Assembly: GCA_024228575.1 (NCBI GenBank)
Contig: JAAETH010000637.1
Span: 1 to 56,749, forward strand
Direction of reading: 5' to 3'
From: Actinomycetes bacterium
GTDB taxonomy: Bacteria; Actinomycetota; Acidimicrobiia; Acidimicrobiales; Poriferisodalaceae
DNA: 56,749 nucleotides
The notes beneath the pieces were generated by a model. It saw only the letters and a program-made list of their open reading frames with translations, searched no databases and had not been told where the DNA came from. The translations under genes were made by a program, and so were the position numbers. This document shows, piece by piece, positions 46,278 to 54,220 of this stretch; the stretch's first letter is position 1; every line of letters begins with the position of its first letter.

Positions 46278-47498
46278 ATGACTCCCCCCAGAGCCGACGT
46301 CGTGGTTGTTGGTGGCGGTATCGCCGGCGCTGCTGTCGCGATCGACCTCGCCTCCAAGGGCGTCGCTGTGGTGGTCCTCGAAGGGCGAGCGGAAGACGCT
46401 CCAATCGAGGGCAACGTCGCGCTGACGCCGCACGCAATCGACGCCCTCACCCGGCTGGATGCCCTGCCGGAGTCGAACCACATGGTGACCGGGGTGCGCG
46501 TTCTTGCTCACGGTCGGTCGACCGAAATCCCGTTTCCCGAGTCGCTCACGGGTGCAACGGTCGCTCGCCGCGACCTGATGCGCTCTCTCGCCGACTCCGC
46601 GGTCGCCGCAGGGGTCGACTGGCGCTGGTCCACCAGCGCCACCACGCCGATCCTGGACGACGGAACTCCAATTGGCTTCGAAACCGAAGACGGTCAAGTC
46701 GGGTTCAAGTTCGCGGCGATCGCGGACGGTTCGCTCTCACACATAGGCCGCAAACTCGGCACGTCTCGCCGACGAACCCGACCGCAGGGAATCGCTGCGG
46801 CGAAGACGGTGCCGTCAGAGGCAAGCGATCGATCCTGGCTCGATGTTGCAATCGATCTGCACGATGGTCGCGGGGAAACAGTCCCCGGCATGGCATGGGT
46901 ATTCCCCACAGGAACCGCGGACATCGACATGGGCGTCGGCGTGCTCAGCACCTACCGCGACTCCGATTCGGTCATCATCAGCGATCTGCTCGACCACTGG
47001 TGCGAGCACCTTCCCGGCCACTGGAACGTCGACCCCGACGACATCACCAACGCTCCGGTCATCGCCGGTCGTGTCCCGCTCGGAGACAGCGTGTGGCCGC
47101 GCACCGGGCCGAACTGGCTTGCCATCGGCGATGCAGTCGCGATGACCAGCCCTTTGAACGGTGCCGGAGCCGCTGCCGCCCTCGGCACTGCCAGGCTGGC
47201 CGTCGGACCGATCGTGGCCGGGTTGCGAAACAACGACGGCCTTGCGTTGAGGCGCTACGAGATGTTGCTCGACGAGGCCTACGGCGATCAGTTGCGAATC
47301 GCCCGGCTGGTCGCCAGAGGCCTGGCAAACCCACGGTTCGCCTCGACGCTCACCAGGGTGGCGGTGTGGACCGAGGGCAACCTCGATCTGGCCATGCGCC
47401 TGGCCACCAGCCATGGCCGAAGCGATCGGACGGCCCGCATCGAACGTGTGGTCGGCCAGCTGGCACGCCTGGTTCCCGAACCACCCGAACACCACTGA
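46278..47498 (+). CDS. FAD-dependent oxidoreductase, geranylgeranyl reductase family
   Basis: A 406-residue flavoprotein. VVVVGGGIAGAAVAIDLA near residues 8-25 is the FAD-binding Rossmann motif, GATVARRDLMRSLADSA is typical of this family, and WLAIGDAVAMTSPLNGAGAAAAL is the second FAD contact. Family members reduce isoprenoid double bonds; in mycobacteria MenJ reduces one double bond of the menaquinone tail. Placement divergent from nuoA supports a quinone-related role, but substrate is inferred. It converges with hemL. Confidence 0.85.
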   Translation: MTPPRADVVVVGGGIAGAAVAIDLASKGVAVVVLEGRAEDAPIEGNVALTPHAIDALTRLDALPESNHMVTGVRVLAHGRSTEIPFPESLTGATVARRDLMRSLADSAVAAGVDWRWSTSATTPILDDGTPIGFETEDGQVGFKFAAIADGSLSHIGRKLGTSRRRTRPQGIAAAKTVPSEASDRSWLDVAIDLHDGRGETVPGMAWVFPTGTADIDMGVGVLSTYRDSDSVIISDLLDHWCEHLPGHWNVDPDDITNAPVIAGRVPLGDSVWPRTGPNWLAIGDAVAMTSPLNGAGAAAALGTARLAVGPIVAGLRNNDGLALRRYEMLLDEAYGDQLRIARLVARGLANPRFASTLTRVAVWTEGNLDLAMRLATSHGRSDRTARIERVVGQLARLVPEPPEHH

Positions 47499-47517
47499 TT
47501 GGGCCAGGGAAGTCCGA

Positions 47518-48783
47518 CTATCGGGCTGCGACGACCTCGGCGGCGGCGTCGCCGGCTGCTGCGACGATCTCATCGACGACCTCGTCGGTGTGAGCAAGTC
47601 CGGGGAACAAGATCTCGTAGGCCCCCGGAGCGAGGGCCACACCACGTCTCAACATGGCGTGGAACAGGGCTGCGTAGCCTTCCTCGTCGGTGGTTCTGGC
47701 ATCGTCGTAGTTGTGTGGTAGCTGCTCTCCGCAGAACAAACCAACCAGGGATGTGACCCGCGGAACCTTTGCCGTGAAGCCGGCGGAGTCGAAGGCCTGC
47801 TGAAGGCCGCTGGCCAGACGGTCGGCGGTGGCCTCGAGCTGGACATAGGCCTCTTCGTCGAGAAGTGAAAGTGCTGCCGCACCGGCTGCGGTGGCCAGGG
47901 GGTTACCCGAGAGGGTTCCGGCCTGGTAGACGGGCCCTAGGGGAGCAAGGTTCGCCATGATTTCGCCACGGCCGCCAAAGGCACCGATCGGAAGACCACC
48001 ACCGATGATCTTGCCGAAGCAGACCAGGTCTGGCTCTACACCCCAGTATTGGGCGGCGCCGCCGAGGGCGAGTCGAAACCCGGTGATGACCTCGTCGAAG
48101 ATGAGCAGTGCGCCGACTCGGTTGCATTCGGACCTGAGTTGGTGAATGAAGCCCGCGTCGGGAACAACAAGGCCCATGTTCGCCGCGACCGGTTCGACTA
48201 TGACACACGCGATCTCATCGTCGAGTTCCGGGATCTGGTCGTAGGGAGCGACGATGGTGTCTGCGACCGCTGCGGCCGGCACACCCGCAGAACCGGCCAG
48301 CCCGAAGGTCGCCATGCCGCTGCCACCGGCCGCCAGCAACATGTCGGCGTGGCCGTGGTAGTTCCCGGCGAACTTCAGGATTCGATCGCGACCGGTGTGG
48401 CCGCGCGCCAGTCGAATGGCACTCATGGTGGCCTCGGTTCCGGAGTTGACCAACCGCACCTGATCGACGACATCAACACGATCACAGATCATCGACGCGA
48501 GCTCGATCTCGTTGGGCGTTGGCGCTCCGTACGAAGTCCCCTTCCTCGCAGCTTCGGTGATGGCTTCGACAACAACCGGGTGGGCGTGTCCCAGAACGAT
48601 CGCTCCGTATGACTGGACGAGGTCGATGAGGCGCCTGCCCTCGGCGTCCCAGACGTAGGGCCCCTCAGCACGCTCGACGAAGTAGGGGGTGCCACCGACG
48701 GCACCAAACGCGCGGACCGGCGAGTTGACTCCACCTGGAATCACGGATTGGGCCCGATCGAAGAGGCCGTGGTTCGAGGTCAT
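47518..48783 (-). CDS. hemL: Glutamate-1-semialdehyde 2,1-aminomutase
   Basis: A 421-residue PLP enzyme that converts glutamate-1-semialdehyde to 5-aminolevulinate, the second committed step of the C5 heme pathway. The Schiff-base lysine is K258 in VCFGKIIGGGLPIGAFGG. RLVNSGTEATMSAIRLAR and NYHGHADMLL are conserved. It starts 40 nt after hemD and is the last gene of the hemACDL unit. Confidence 0.96.
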   Translation of the reverse strand: MTSNHGLFDRAQSVIPGGVNSPVRAFGAVGGTPYFVERAEGPYVWDAEGRRLIDLVQSYGAIVLGHAHPVVVEAITEAARKGTSYGAPTPNEIELASMICDRVDVVDQVRLVNSGTEATMSAIRLARGHTGRDRILKFAGNYHGHADMLLAAGGSGMATFGLAGSAGVPAAAVADTIVAPYDQIPELDDEIACVIVEPVAANMGLVVPDAGFIHQLRSECNRVGALLIFDEVITGFRLALGGAAQYWGVEPDLVCFGKIIGGGLPIGAFGGRGEIMANLAPLGPVYQAGTLSGNPLATAAGAAALSLLDEEAYVQLEATADRLASGLQQAFDSAGFTAKVPRVTSLVGLFCGEQLPHNYDDARTTDEEGYAALFHAMLRRGVALAPGAYEILFPGLAHTDEVVDEIVAAAGDAAAEVVAAR

Positions 48784-48823
48784 CTGATCTCCGGAGGGTG
48801 AGGTGTTGGGCGACCAGACGATC

Positions 48824-49552
48824 CTATGACGACGTTCCGGCCAACCCGACGACGGCGGCGATCAACCCGTCGACATCGTGGGTCGCGGCCTCTGCCGCGA
48901 CCGCGAGCCCGATCGATTCGGCGACACGTGTTGTCGAGGGACCGATGCTCACCCCTGGCACCTCCTCACCGCCGGCCGCCCTCCACCCCTGAGCCGTCGA
49001 GCCCGAGGTGAACGTGACCCAGTCGCACCGCGCGGCAGCGTTCATCGCGGCCGCGTCGGGGGTGATGAGTTCGGTTCGGTAGACGTCGTGACGATCGACC
49101 CTCCAACCGTTGGCTTCCAGACCCCTCTCGAGATCGGGTCCTGCGGCGTCGGCGGCAACAAACACAACCCGTCCACCCCCACGACCGATGGTCGAAGCGA
49201 GGTTGGCGGCGGTCTGGCGCTCGGGCACGATTGCTGCTGCCAAGCCGTTCGACTCGAGTGCAGCCGCCGTCGCTCGTCCAACCGCGGCCACCGCACAGGC
49301 GGGCTCGACACCACTACGAACGAGGGCCTCGACTCCATTTGACGACGTGAGCGCCACCAGATCGCCGGGGCCGAGGGATCGGAGTGCAACGGCCAGTTCT
49401 GGCGAATCGAGGAACGTTGTCGCCAGAACTGGAGCGGCCACTACGGACGCTCCGAGGTCTACGAGGCGGTCGACCAGCTCCGGCGAACGATCGGAGGAGC
49501 GCGTCACGGCGATCCTTCGACCGGCCAGAGCAAGTGTGCTCGTCCGCGCCAT
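48824..49552 (-). CDS. hemD: Uroporphyrinogen-III synthase
   Basis: A 242-residue HemD-fold protein that cyclises hydroxymethylbilane. Sequence conservation in this family is low, but IAVTRSSDRSPELVDRLVDLGA, LVALTSSNGVEAL and DWVTFTSGSTAQGW are recognisable, and its position after hemC supports it. ATG 49552 overlaps the hemC stop by one base (TGATG-type); a TTG one codon earlier is less likely. Confidence 0.88.
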   Translation of the reverse strand: MARTSTLALAGRRIAVTRSSDRSPELVDRLVDLGASVVAAPVLATTFLDSPELAVALRSLGPGDLVALTSSNGVEALVRSGVEPACAVAAVGRATAAALESNGLAAAIVPERQTAANLASTIGRGGGRVVFVAADAAGPDLERGLEANGWRVDRHDVYRTELITPDAAAMNAAARCDWVTFTSGSTAQGWRAAGGEEVPGVSIGPSTTRVAESIGLAVAAEAATHDVDGLIAAVVGLAGTSS

Positions 49553-50451
49553 CAACTCGACTCGAGCAGGCTGTGTCCACCCATCAGGTCGAGAACCTCG
49601 TGGGCGGCTTCGGCGCCGACTGCCTCGGGATCACGACCCGTGGCAATGCCCCTCAGTGCCACCGAACCATCGAGGGCACAGAGCACCACCTGGAGCTGTA
49701 TCTCGCCACCCTCCCACGATGCGAGCCCACCGACGGGGAGTTCACATCCGCTACCGAGAACCCTGAGCCATGCGCGCTCGGCCTCGACCAGTGATCGCAC
49801 GGCCGGATCGTCGATGGAGTTCAAAACGTCGAGCGTCGCGGTGTCATCGTCCCTGCACTCGATCGCCAGGGCACCTTGACCGACCTGGGGAAGAACGATG
49901 TCGGTGTCGAGGTACTCGGCGATATCGGATTCCATCCCCAGACGCTGAAGTCCTGCAGCAGCCAGCACAACAGCGGCGACACCACCGACGCCGGCCTTGG
50001 CCACACGCGAGGGGACATTTCCGCGCAGTTCGACGAAGTTCAGGTCGGGCCGCGCGTGCGCGAGCTGGGTCCTTCGACGAACCGATCCGGTTGCGATCGT
50101 GGCCCCTGGTCGCAGGTCGCGGAGCTCGGCTCCGATCAGAACATCTCTGACGTCTGCCCTGGCGGGGAACGAACCGATCGTCAAGCCACCGGGCGGCGTC
50201 GAGGTGAGGTCCTTGGCCGAGTGCACGGCGATGTCGGCGCGGCCGTCGAGCACCGCGGCCTGGACCTCCTTGGCGAACACACCTCGACCACCGATGGCTG
50301 AGATCGGTGAGGTCTGATCCCTGTCACCGCCGGTTGTGACAACAACAAGCTCGGCCGTCGCGTCGGAGCGAACCGATTCGACACGTTCGGCGACGAAACG
50401 GGCCTGCCACAATGCGAGGTCGCTGCCTCGAGTCGCAATACGCAATCGCAC
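49552..50451 (-). CDS. hemC: Porphobilinogen deaminase (hydroxymethylbilane synthase)
   Basis: A 299-residue enzyme that polymerises four porphobilinogens on a dipyrromethane cofactor. The cofactor cysteine is C236 in LGSGCELPVG. RIATRGSDLALWQA at the start, VHSAKDL around 77-82 and GSVRRRTQL are the other family motifs. GTG 50451 is 4 nt from the hemA stop. Confidence 0.96.
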   Translation of the reverse strand: MRLRIATRGSDLALWQARFVAERVESVRSDATAELVVVTTGGDRDQTSPISAIGGRGVFAKEVQAAVLDGRADIAVHSAKDLTSTPPGGLTIGSFPARADVRDVLIGAELRDLRPGATIATGSVRRRTQLAHARPDLNFVELRGNVPSRVAKAGVGGVAAVVLAAAGLQRLGMESDIAEYLDTDIVLPQVGQGALAIECRDDDTATLDVLNSIDDPAVRSLVEAERAWLRVLGSGCELPVGGLASWEGGEIQLQVVLCALDGSVALRGIATGRDPEAVGAEAAHEVLDLMGGHSLLESS

Positions 50452-50455
50452 CGTT

Positions 50456-51715
50456 CTAGAGCCCGAAGAGGTCGCGGAGGCTGTCGGCGAGGCGATCCCC
50501 CCTGGGGGTGCCCGCAGCATCTTTCACGTTGATGGTGGGATTGTGAAGGAGTTTGGCCACCAAACGCTGGCTCATGTTCTCGACGGAGGCGAGCTGTTCG
50601 GCGCTGAGCTCGCTCAGGGCAAACGAGGCTCTCTCGATTTCGCGACGCCTGATCGCTTCGGCCTCGGTTCTCAGAGAGGTCACGAGTGGGGCAACCTCGC
50701 GCGCCGAGCGAACGTCGGCGAATCGGCTGACCTCGGCAGTGACGATCGTGTCGACCGCGGCGATCTCCAGACCACGTTCGCGCCGCCCGACCGCAGCGAA
50801 CTCGGAAAGATCGTCCATGTCGAGCAGGGTCACACCGGGAAGGTCGGACACGGAAGGGTCCACATCGCGGGGAACGGCGACATCGACGATGACCAGGGGG
50901 TGGTCGCCGCGACCTTCGACCGCTGCAGCGAGACCGGCGTGGTCGACGATTATTGATGTCGCACCCGTGGATGTGAGCAAGACATCGACGTCGGCAAGCT
51001 CGGGTCCCAGGTCAGGAAGGCTGATGGCCCGTCCTCCGACTCGCGACGCAAGATCGGCGGCACGTTGTGCAGTCCGATTGGCGATGAGGAGCTCGGCCGC
51101 ACCTGCACCTGCGAGTGACTCGAGCATGCCGGTTGCCATCTCGCCGGCACCCACAACAAGAATCTTGGTTGCGTCGAGCGTTCCGAGTCGTTCGGTCGCC
51201 ATCGCCACGGCGGCCTGAGAAACCGAGGCGATGTTGCGCCCGATGCCGGTTTCGGTGCGAGCGCGTTTCCCGCACTCGACGGCATGCCTGAACAAGAGGT
51301 TGAGTGTGGACGCTGCGGTCTCGTTTGCCCGAGCGATCTCCCACGATGTCTTGACCTGGCCGAGGATCTCGGACTCGCCGAGAACGGCCGAGTCGAGCCC
51401 GGAAGTGACCCGAAACAGGTGACGGACCGCTTCGTCGTCGTAGTAGACGTAGAGGTGATCGACGAGTGCATCGTCGGCGAGCCCAACACGATCGGAGAGA
51501 ACGTTGCGAATATCGTCGAACGCGCCGTGGAATCGCTCGGCGACCGCGTAGACCTCGGTGCGGTTGCAGGTCGACAAGACGACGACCTCGCCGACGTTGT
51601 CGCACTGGAAGAGGCCGTGAAGGACCTTGTCGATGTCGTCGTCACGGATCGCGAGACGCTCGAGCAGGTCGAGTGGCGCGCTTGCGTGATTCAGTCCGAT
51701 GGTGAGAATTGACAC
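50456..51715 (-). CDS. hemA: Glutamyl-tRNA reductase
   Basis: A 419-residue NADPH-dependent enzyme, the usual control point of C5-pathway heme synthesis. The catalytic cysteine is C50 in STCNRTEVYAV. GLNHASAP at the start, GESEILGQVK, the nucleotide fold VVGAGEMATGML, and the C-terminal dimerisation helix ending near RDLFGL are all present. It starts at GTG 51715. The 30-bp tandem repeat lies 40-150 bp upstream, where regulatory sites would be. Confidence 0.95.
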   Translation of the reverse strand: MSILTIGLNHASAPLDLLERLAIRDDDIDKVLHGLFQCDNVGEVVVLSTCNRTEVYAVAERFHGAFDDIRNVLSDRVGLADDALVDHLYVYYDDEAVRHLFRVTSGLDSAVLGESEILGQVKTSWEIARANETAASTLNLLFRHAVECGKRARTETGIGRNIASVSQAAVAMATERLGTLDATKILVVGAGEMATGMLESLAGAGAAELLIANRTAQRAADLASRVGGRAISLPDLGPELADVDVLLTSTGATSIIVDHAGLAAAVEGRGDHPLVIVDVAVPRDVDPSVSDLPGVTLLDMDDLSEFAAVGRRERGLEIAAVDTIVTAEVSRFADVRSAREVAPLVTSLRTEAEAIRRREIERASFALSELSAEQLASVENMSQRLVAKLLHNPTINVKDAAGTPRGDRLADSLRDLFGL

Positions 51716-51756
51716 GGTTCAAAACAACCTAGGCCGACAACACCCAGAGCCTATCG

Positions 51757-51869
51757 GCGCGGGTACACGTAGCGCCATGGGCAACAGCGCGGGTACACGT
51801 AGCGCCATGGGCAACAGCGCGGGTACACGTAGCGCCATGGGTGACAGCGCGGGTACACGTAGCACCACG
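51757..51869. repeat. Tandem repeat, 30-bp unit, about 3.8 copies
   Basis: Copies start at 51757, 51787, 51817 and 51847. The core GCGCGGGTACACGTAGCGCC is identical in the first three copies and is followed by ATGGGCAACA (GTGACA at the end of the third). The last copy is partial and diverged (CACCACG). It lies in the 196-bp gap between hemA and the upstream cytochrome c gene. There are no spacers, so it is not CRISPR. Possible protein-coding readings of it are simple iterations and have no support. Confidence 0.9.
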
Positions 51870-51911
51870 ATCGTCTTCACGCCTGACGTCGTGGCGGCGA
51901 GATGACCTGGC

Positions 51912-52373
51912 TCAGCCACCCACCATGTCGCGCCAGCCCGGGACAGAGGGAGCTGTGGGCTCCCAGTTCCGAATGAAGACCTGAAGCGCTCGGATCTGGT
52001 CCGATGTGAGCGGACCACCGTGCTCCTGGCTGTAGGCACTCATCGGCGAGCCGGGAACCCCGGTAGAGGTCAGGCCAATGATCTGGGCGTCGGTCGCTGC
52101 CTGGAGGAACTCCTCGGAGTTCAACGCCGGACCACTGAGGCCCTCGCCCACAGGCCCGTGACACGACGCACAGTTGTCGCCCCACAACTCTTCACCCGTC
52201 GATGCGAAAGACTCCAGAGTCTCTTCGAGAGAGGTCTCCCGGTTGTCCGACTCGACCCAGCGGTAAAGCGGGAAGGCCACGACCATGGCGAGCATGAGCA
52301 CACCACCCCACAACATCCACATGTTGGTGGACTCGTTCAGTTCGTCGTCGCCCTGGTACTTGTAGCCGGCCAT
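51912..52373 (-). CDS. Membrane-anchored monoheme c-type cytochrome
   Basis: A 153-residue protein with a membrane helix at about residues 19-39 and a periplasmic cytochrome c domain. The heme site is CASCH (C68, C71, H72); a distal methionine could be in GSPMSAY. It is the last gene of the Rieske/cytochrome b cluster and overlaps the Rieske stop by one base. It probably accepts electrons from the Rieske protein or passes them to an oxidase. Confidence 0.9.
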   Translation of the reverse strand: MAGYKYQGDDELNESTNMWMLWGGVLMLAMVVAFPLYRWVESDNRETSLEETLESFASTGEELWGDNCASCHGPVGEGLSGPALNSEEFLQAATDAQIIGLTSTGVPGSPMSAYSQEHGGPLTSDQIRALQVFIRNWEPTAPSVPGWRDMVGG

Positions 52374-52882
52374 CAGTGGGCCTCCTCGGTGCAGCGCGGA
52401 CCGATGGGAGGCGCGTCGACGGTTGAGGTGCCTGGCGGATTGCCATCGATCGAGTGGCCCGTGTCGATGTAGACCAGACCGTCGTCGCCGATCTCGACAG
52501 CGAAGAAGTCCATGCCCCGAGGAGCGGCACCCTTCACGTGGTCACCTCCGCGATTGAACACCGATCCGTGGCACGGACACTCGAACTGTCCGGACGATTC
52601 GCAGAAGGGCACACGACATCCGAGGTGTGTGCATTTCTGCGACAACGCGATGACCTCATCGTCCACCCGGACCAGGTAGGACCTGGCCGTGGCGACCTCG
52701 ACGACGCCACCCTCGGTGACAACCTCGGGTTTGACAGCCCTGATCACACCGCCGAAGCCGGTCGAGGGCAATGGGTTGATCAGGTCCCAGGTGGTCCAAG
52801 CACCAGCACCCGCGATGAACGCAGCTCCCGTCTTCCAGAGATTGGAGAGGAAGCGGCGTCGCTTCATCAGCTCAGTCGTCAT
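52373..52882 (-). CDS. Rieske iron-sulfur protein of a cytochrome b/Rieske complex
   Basis: A 169-residue protein with a high-potential [2Fe-2S] cluster. Ligands are C84, H86 (CTHLGC), C102 and H105 (CPCHGS), with C89 and C104 as the stabilising disulfide. The N-terminus MKRRRFLSNLWKTGAAFIAGAG carries a twin-arginine-like motif and one membrane helix. ATG 52882 overlaps the subunit IV stop as ATGA. It delivers electrons from quinol to a cytochrome c. Confidence 0.94.
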   Translation of the reverse strand: MTTELMKRRRFLSNLWKTGAAFIAGAGAWTTWDLINPLPSTGFGGVIRAVKPEVVTEGGVVEVATARSYLVRVDDEVIALSQKCTHLGCRVPFCESSGQFECPCHGSVFNRGGDHVKGAAPRGMDFFAVEIGDDGLVYIDTGHSIDGNPPGTSTVDAPPIGPRCTEEAH

Positions 52883-53445
52883 AGTTCTCCATGCCATTCA
52901 TCCCAAGGCCAGACCCAACCCCAGCTCGGCCCGCGGAACGCAAAGCCGATGACGGTCAGGATCAGCCAGATCACCAGGAACACCGTGAAGGTCGTGACCG
53001 CCACCTTGCGGTGATTGCGCTGGACGTAGTCGCCCCTGTCCACGAAGGGAAGGGCGATCAGCCCGAGGACGATCGCGCCGGGCACGAGGACACCGGCGAT
53101 GAGCGGGTGGAACCTAGCCAGCAGCTCCTGGAGCGCAGCGAAGTACCAGGGGGCCTTCTCTGGGTTCGGCGTCAGATTGGGGTTGGCGACGTCGCGCAAC
53201 GGGGCGTCGAACAACACCGCTATGACGAGTACCACGACACACGTGACAATCGCCGCCACACCATGGCGCACGAGAAGGTGCGGCCAGACCATGACCATGT
53301 CGTTGTCGGCGGGGTCCTTGCTTTCGCCCGCAACCGGCTTGCCCGGAACTACGCCCATCACGCGCCGGCCGTCGACGACGGCCGGATTCGAGTACGGCTG
53401 GATCGGAACTTCTGTACTGGTTGCATCGAGGTCTTGGTCAGACAT
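52879..53445 (-). CDS. Cytochrome b C-terminal subunit (subunit IV-like)
   Basis: A 188-residue membrane protein with about three helices. TPNPEKAPWYFAALQELL is the b6f subunit IV/cytochrome b C-terminal motif that precedes the quinol site. A long hydrophilic N-terminus (about 50 residues) precedes the first helix. ATG 53445 with GGAGTGAG upstream overlaps the cytochrome b gene; a GTG three codons earlier is possible. Confidence 0.92.
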   Translation of the reverse strand: MSDQDLDATSTEVPIQPYSNPAVVDGRRVMGVVPGKPVAGESKDPADNDMVMVWPHLLVRHGVAAIVTCVVVLVIAVLFDAPLRDVANPNLTPNPEKAPWYFAALQELLARFHPLIAGVLVPGAIVLGLIALPFVDRGDYVQRNHRKVAVTTFTVFLVIWLILTVIGFAFRGPSWGWVWPWDEWHGEL

Positions 53446-54220
53446 CGGGCTCACTCCTTGCCGTCTCGAGCATCGAGTCCTTGCGCCAACGCCACAGGTG
53501 GAAGGTCAACAAGAACACGATCATCAGTGGAAGCACCGCCACGTGGAGCACGTAGAAGCGAAGCAGGGTGCTGGCACCGACCACCGGGCCGCCCAGCATG
53601 ACCTCGCGGACCGAGTCGCCGACGAAGGGCACAAAGGCGGCCATCTCGGTGCCGACCGTCACGGCCCAGAACGCCAGCTGGTCCCACGGGAGCAGGTAGC
53701 CGGTGAACGACATCAGCAATGTGGTGGCCAGCAGGCCAACACCGATGATCCAGTTGCCCTCGCGAGGGGGCTTGTATGCACCTCGGTAGAACATCTTGCA
53801 CATGTGTGCCACGACGGCGAGCACCATCAGGTGTGCCGACCAGCGATGAACATTGCGGAGGTACTGACCGAACGTGATCTCGTTCTGAATGGTCTGCATG
53901 TCGGCGTACGCCTGGTCGGGCGATGGCACGTAGAAGAACATCAAGTACACGCCCGATATCACCAGCGACCCGAACAGGACGGTCGAGATGACTCCCAGAT
54001 ACCACGAGTACTTGAAGGCGATTTGTTCGCGCTTCATCTTCACCGGGTAGATGTGCATGGCGAAACTCGACCAATGCGCGGCTGCTCGATCGCGGGGCGT
54101 CACACGACGTGGAGAACGCCAGATCGTGCGTCCCACGGGTGTGTCGCGGATCCGGTCGAACAGGTCGGGTTTGCTGCCCGTCTGCTCGGCCTCGGTGGGC
54201 CGATCCTCGGCAAGGGTCAT
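53438..54220 (-). CDS. Cytochrome b N-terminal subunit (b6-like)
   Basis: A 260-residue di-heme cytochrome with four helices. Heme histidines are H125 and H139 (NVHRWSAHLMVLAVVAH) and H226 and H241. The second pair has 14 residues between, as in b6f-type proteins, while mitochondrial-type bc1 has 13. No N-terminal cysteine is present, so the extra covalent heme of b6f complexes is unlikely. ATG 54220 overlaps the upstream gene as ATGA. Confidence 0.93.
   Translation of the reverse strand: MTLAEDRPTEAEQTGSKPDLFDRIRDTPVGRTIWRSPRRVTPRDRAAAHWSSFAMHIYPVKMKREQIAFKYSWYLGVISTVLFGSLVISGVYLMFFYVPSPDQAYADMQTIQNEITFGQYLRNVHRWSAHLMVLAVVAHMCKMFYRGAYKPPREGNWIIGVGLLATTLLMSFTGYLLPWDQLAFWAVTVGTEMAAFVPFVGDSVREVMLGGPVVGASTLLRFYVLHVAVLPLMIVFLLTFHLWRWRKDSMLETARSEPDV

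Noticed and set aside
45999-46697. Minus-strand open frame overlapping the divergent region and the reductase gene
   Set aside because: It runs antisense to the FAD-binding motif of the reductase and shows no protein family features.
51757-51869. CRISPR array
   Set aside because: The units are directly adjacent with no spacers, and no cas genes are nearby.
51699-51905. Small open frames made of the 30-bp repeat, on either strand
   Set aside because: They are only iterations of the repeat unit (AGTRSAMGNS-like), have no ribosome site and lie in a promoter region.
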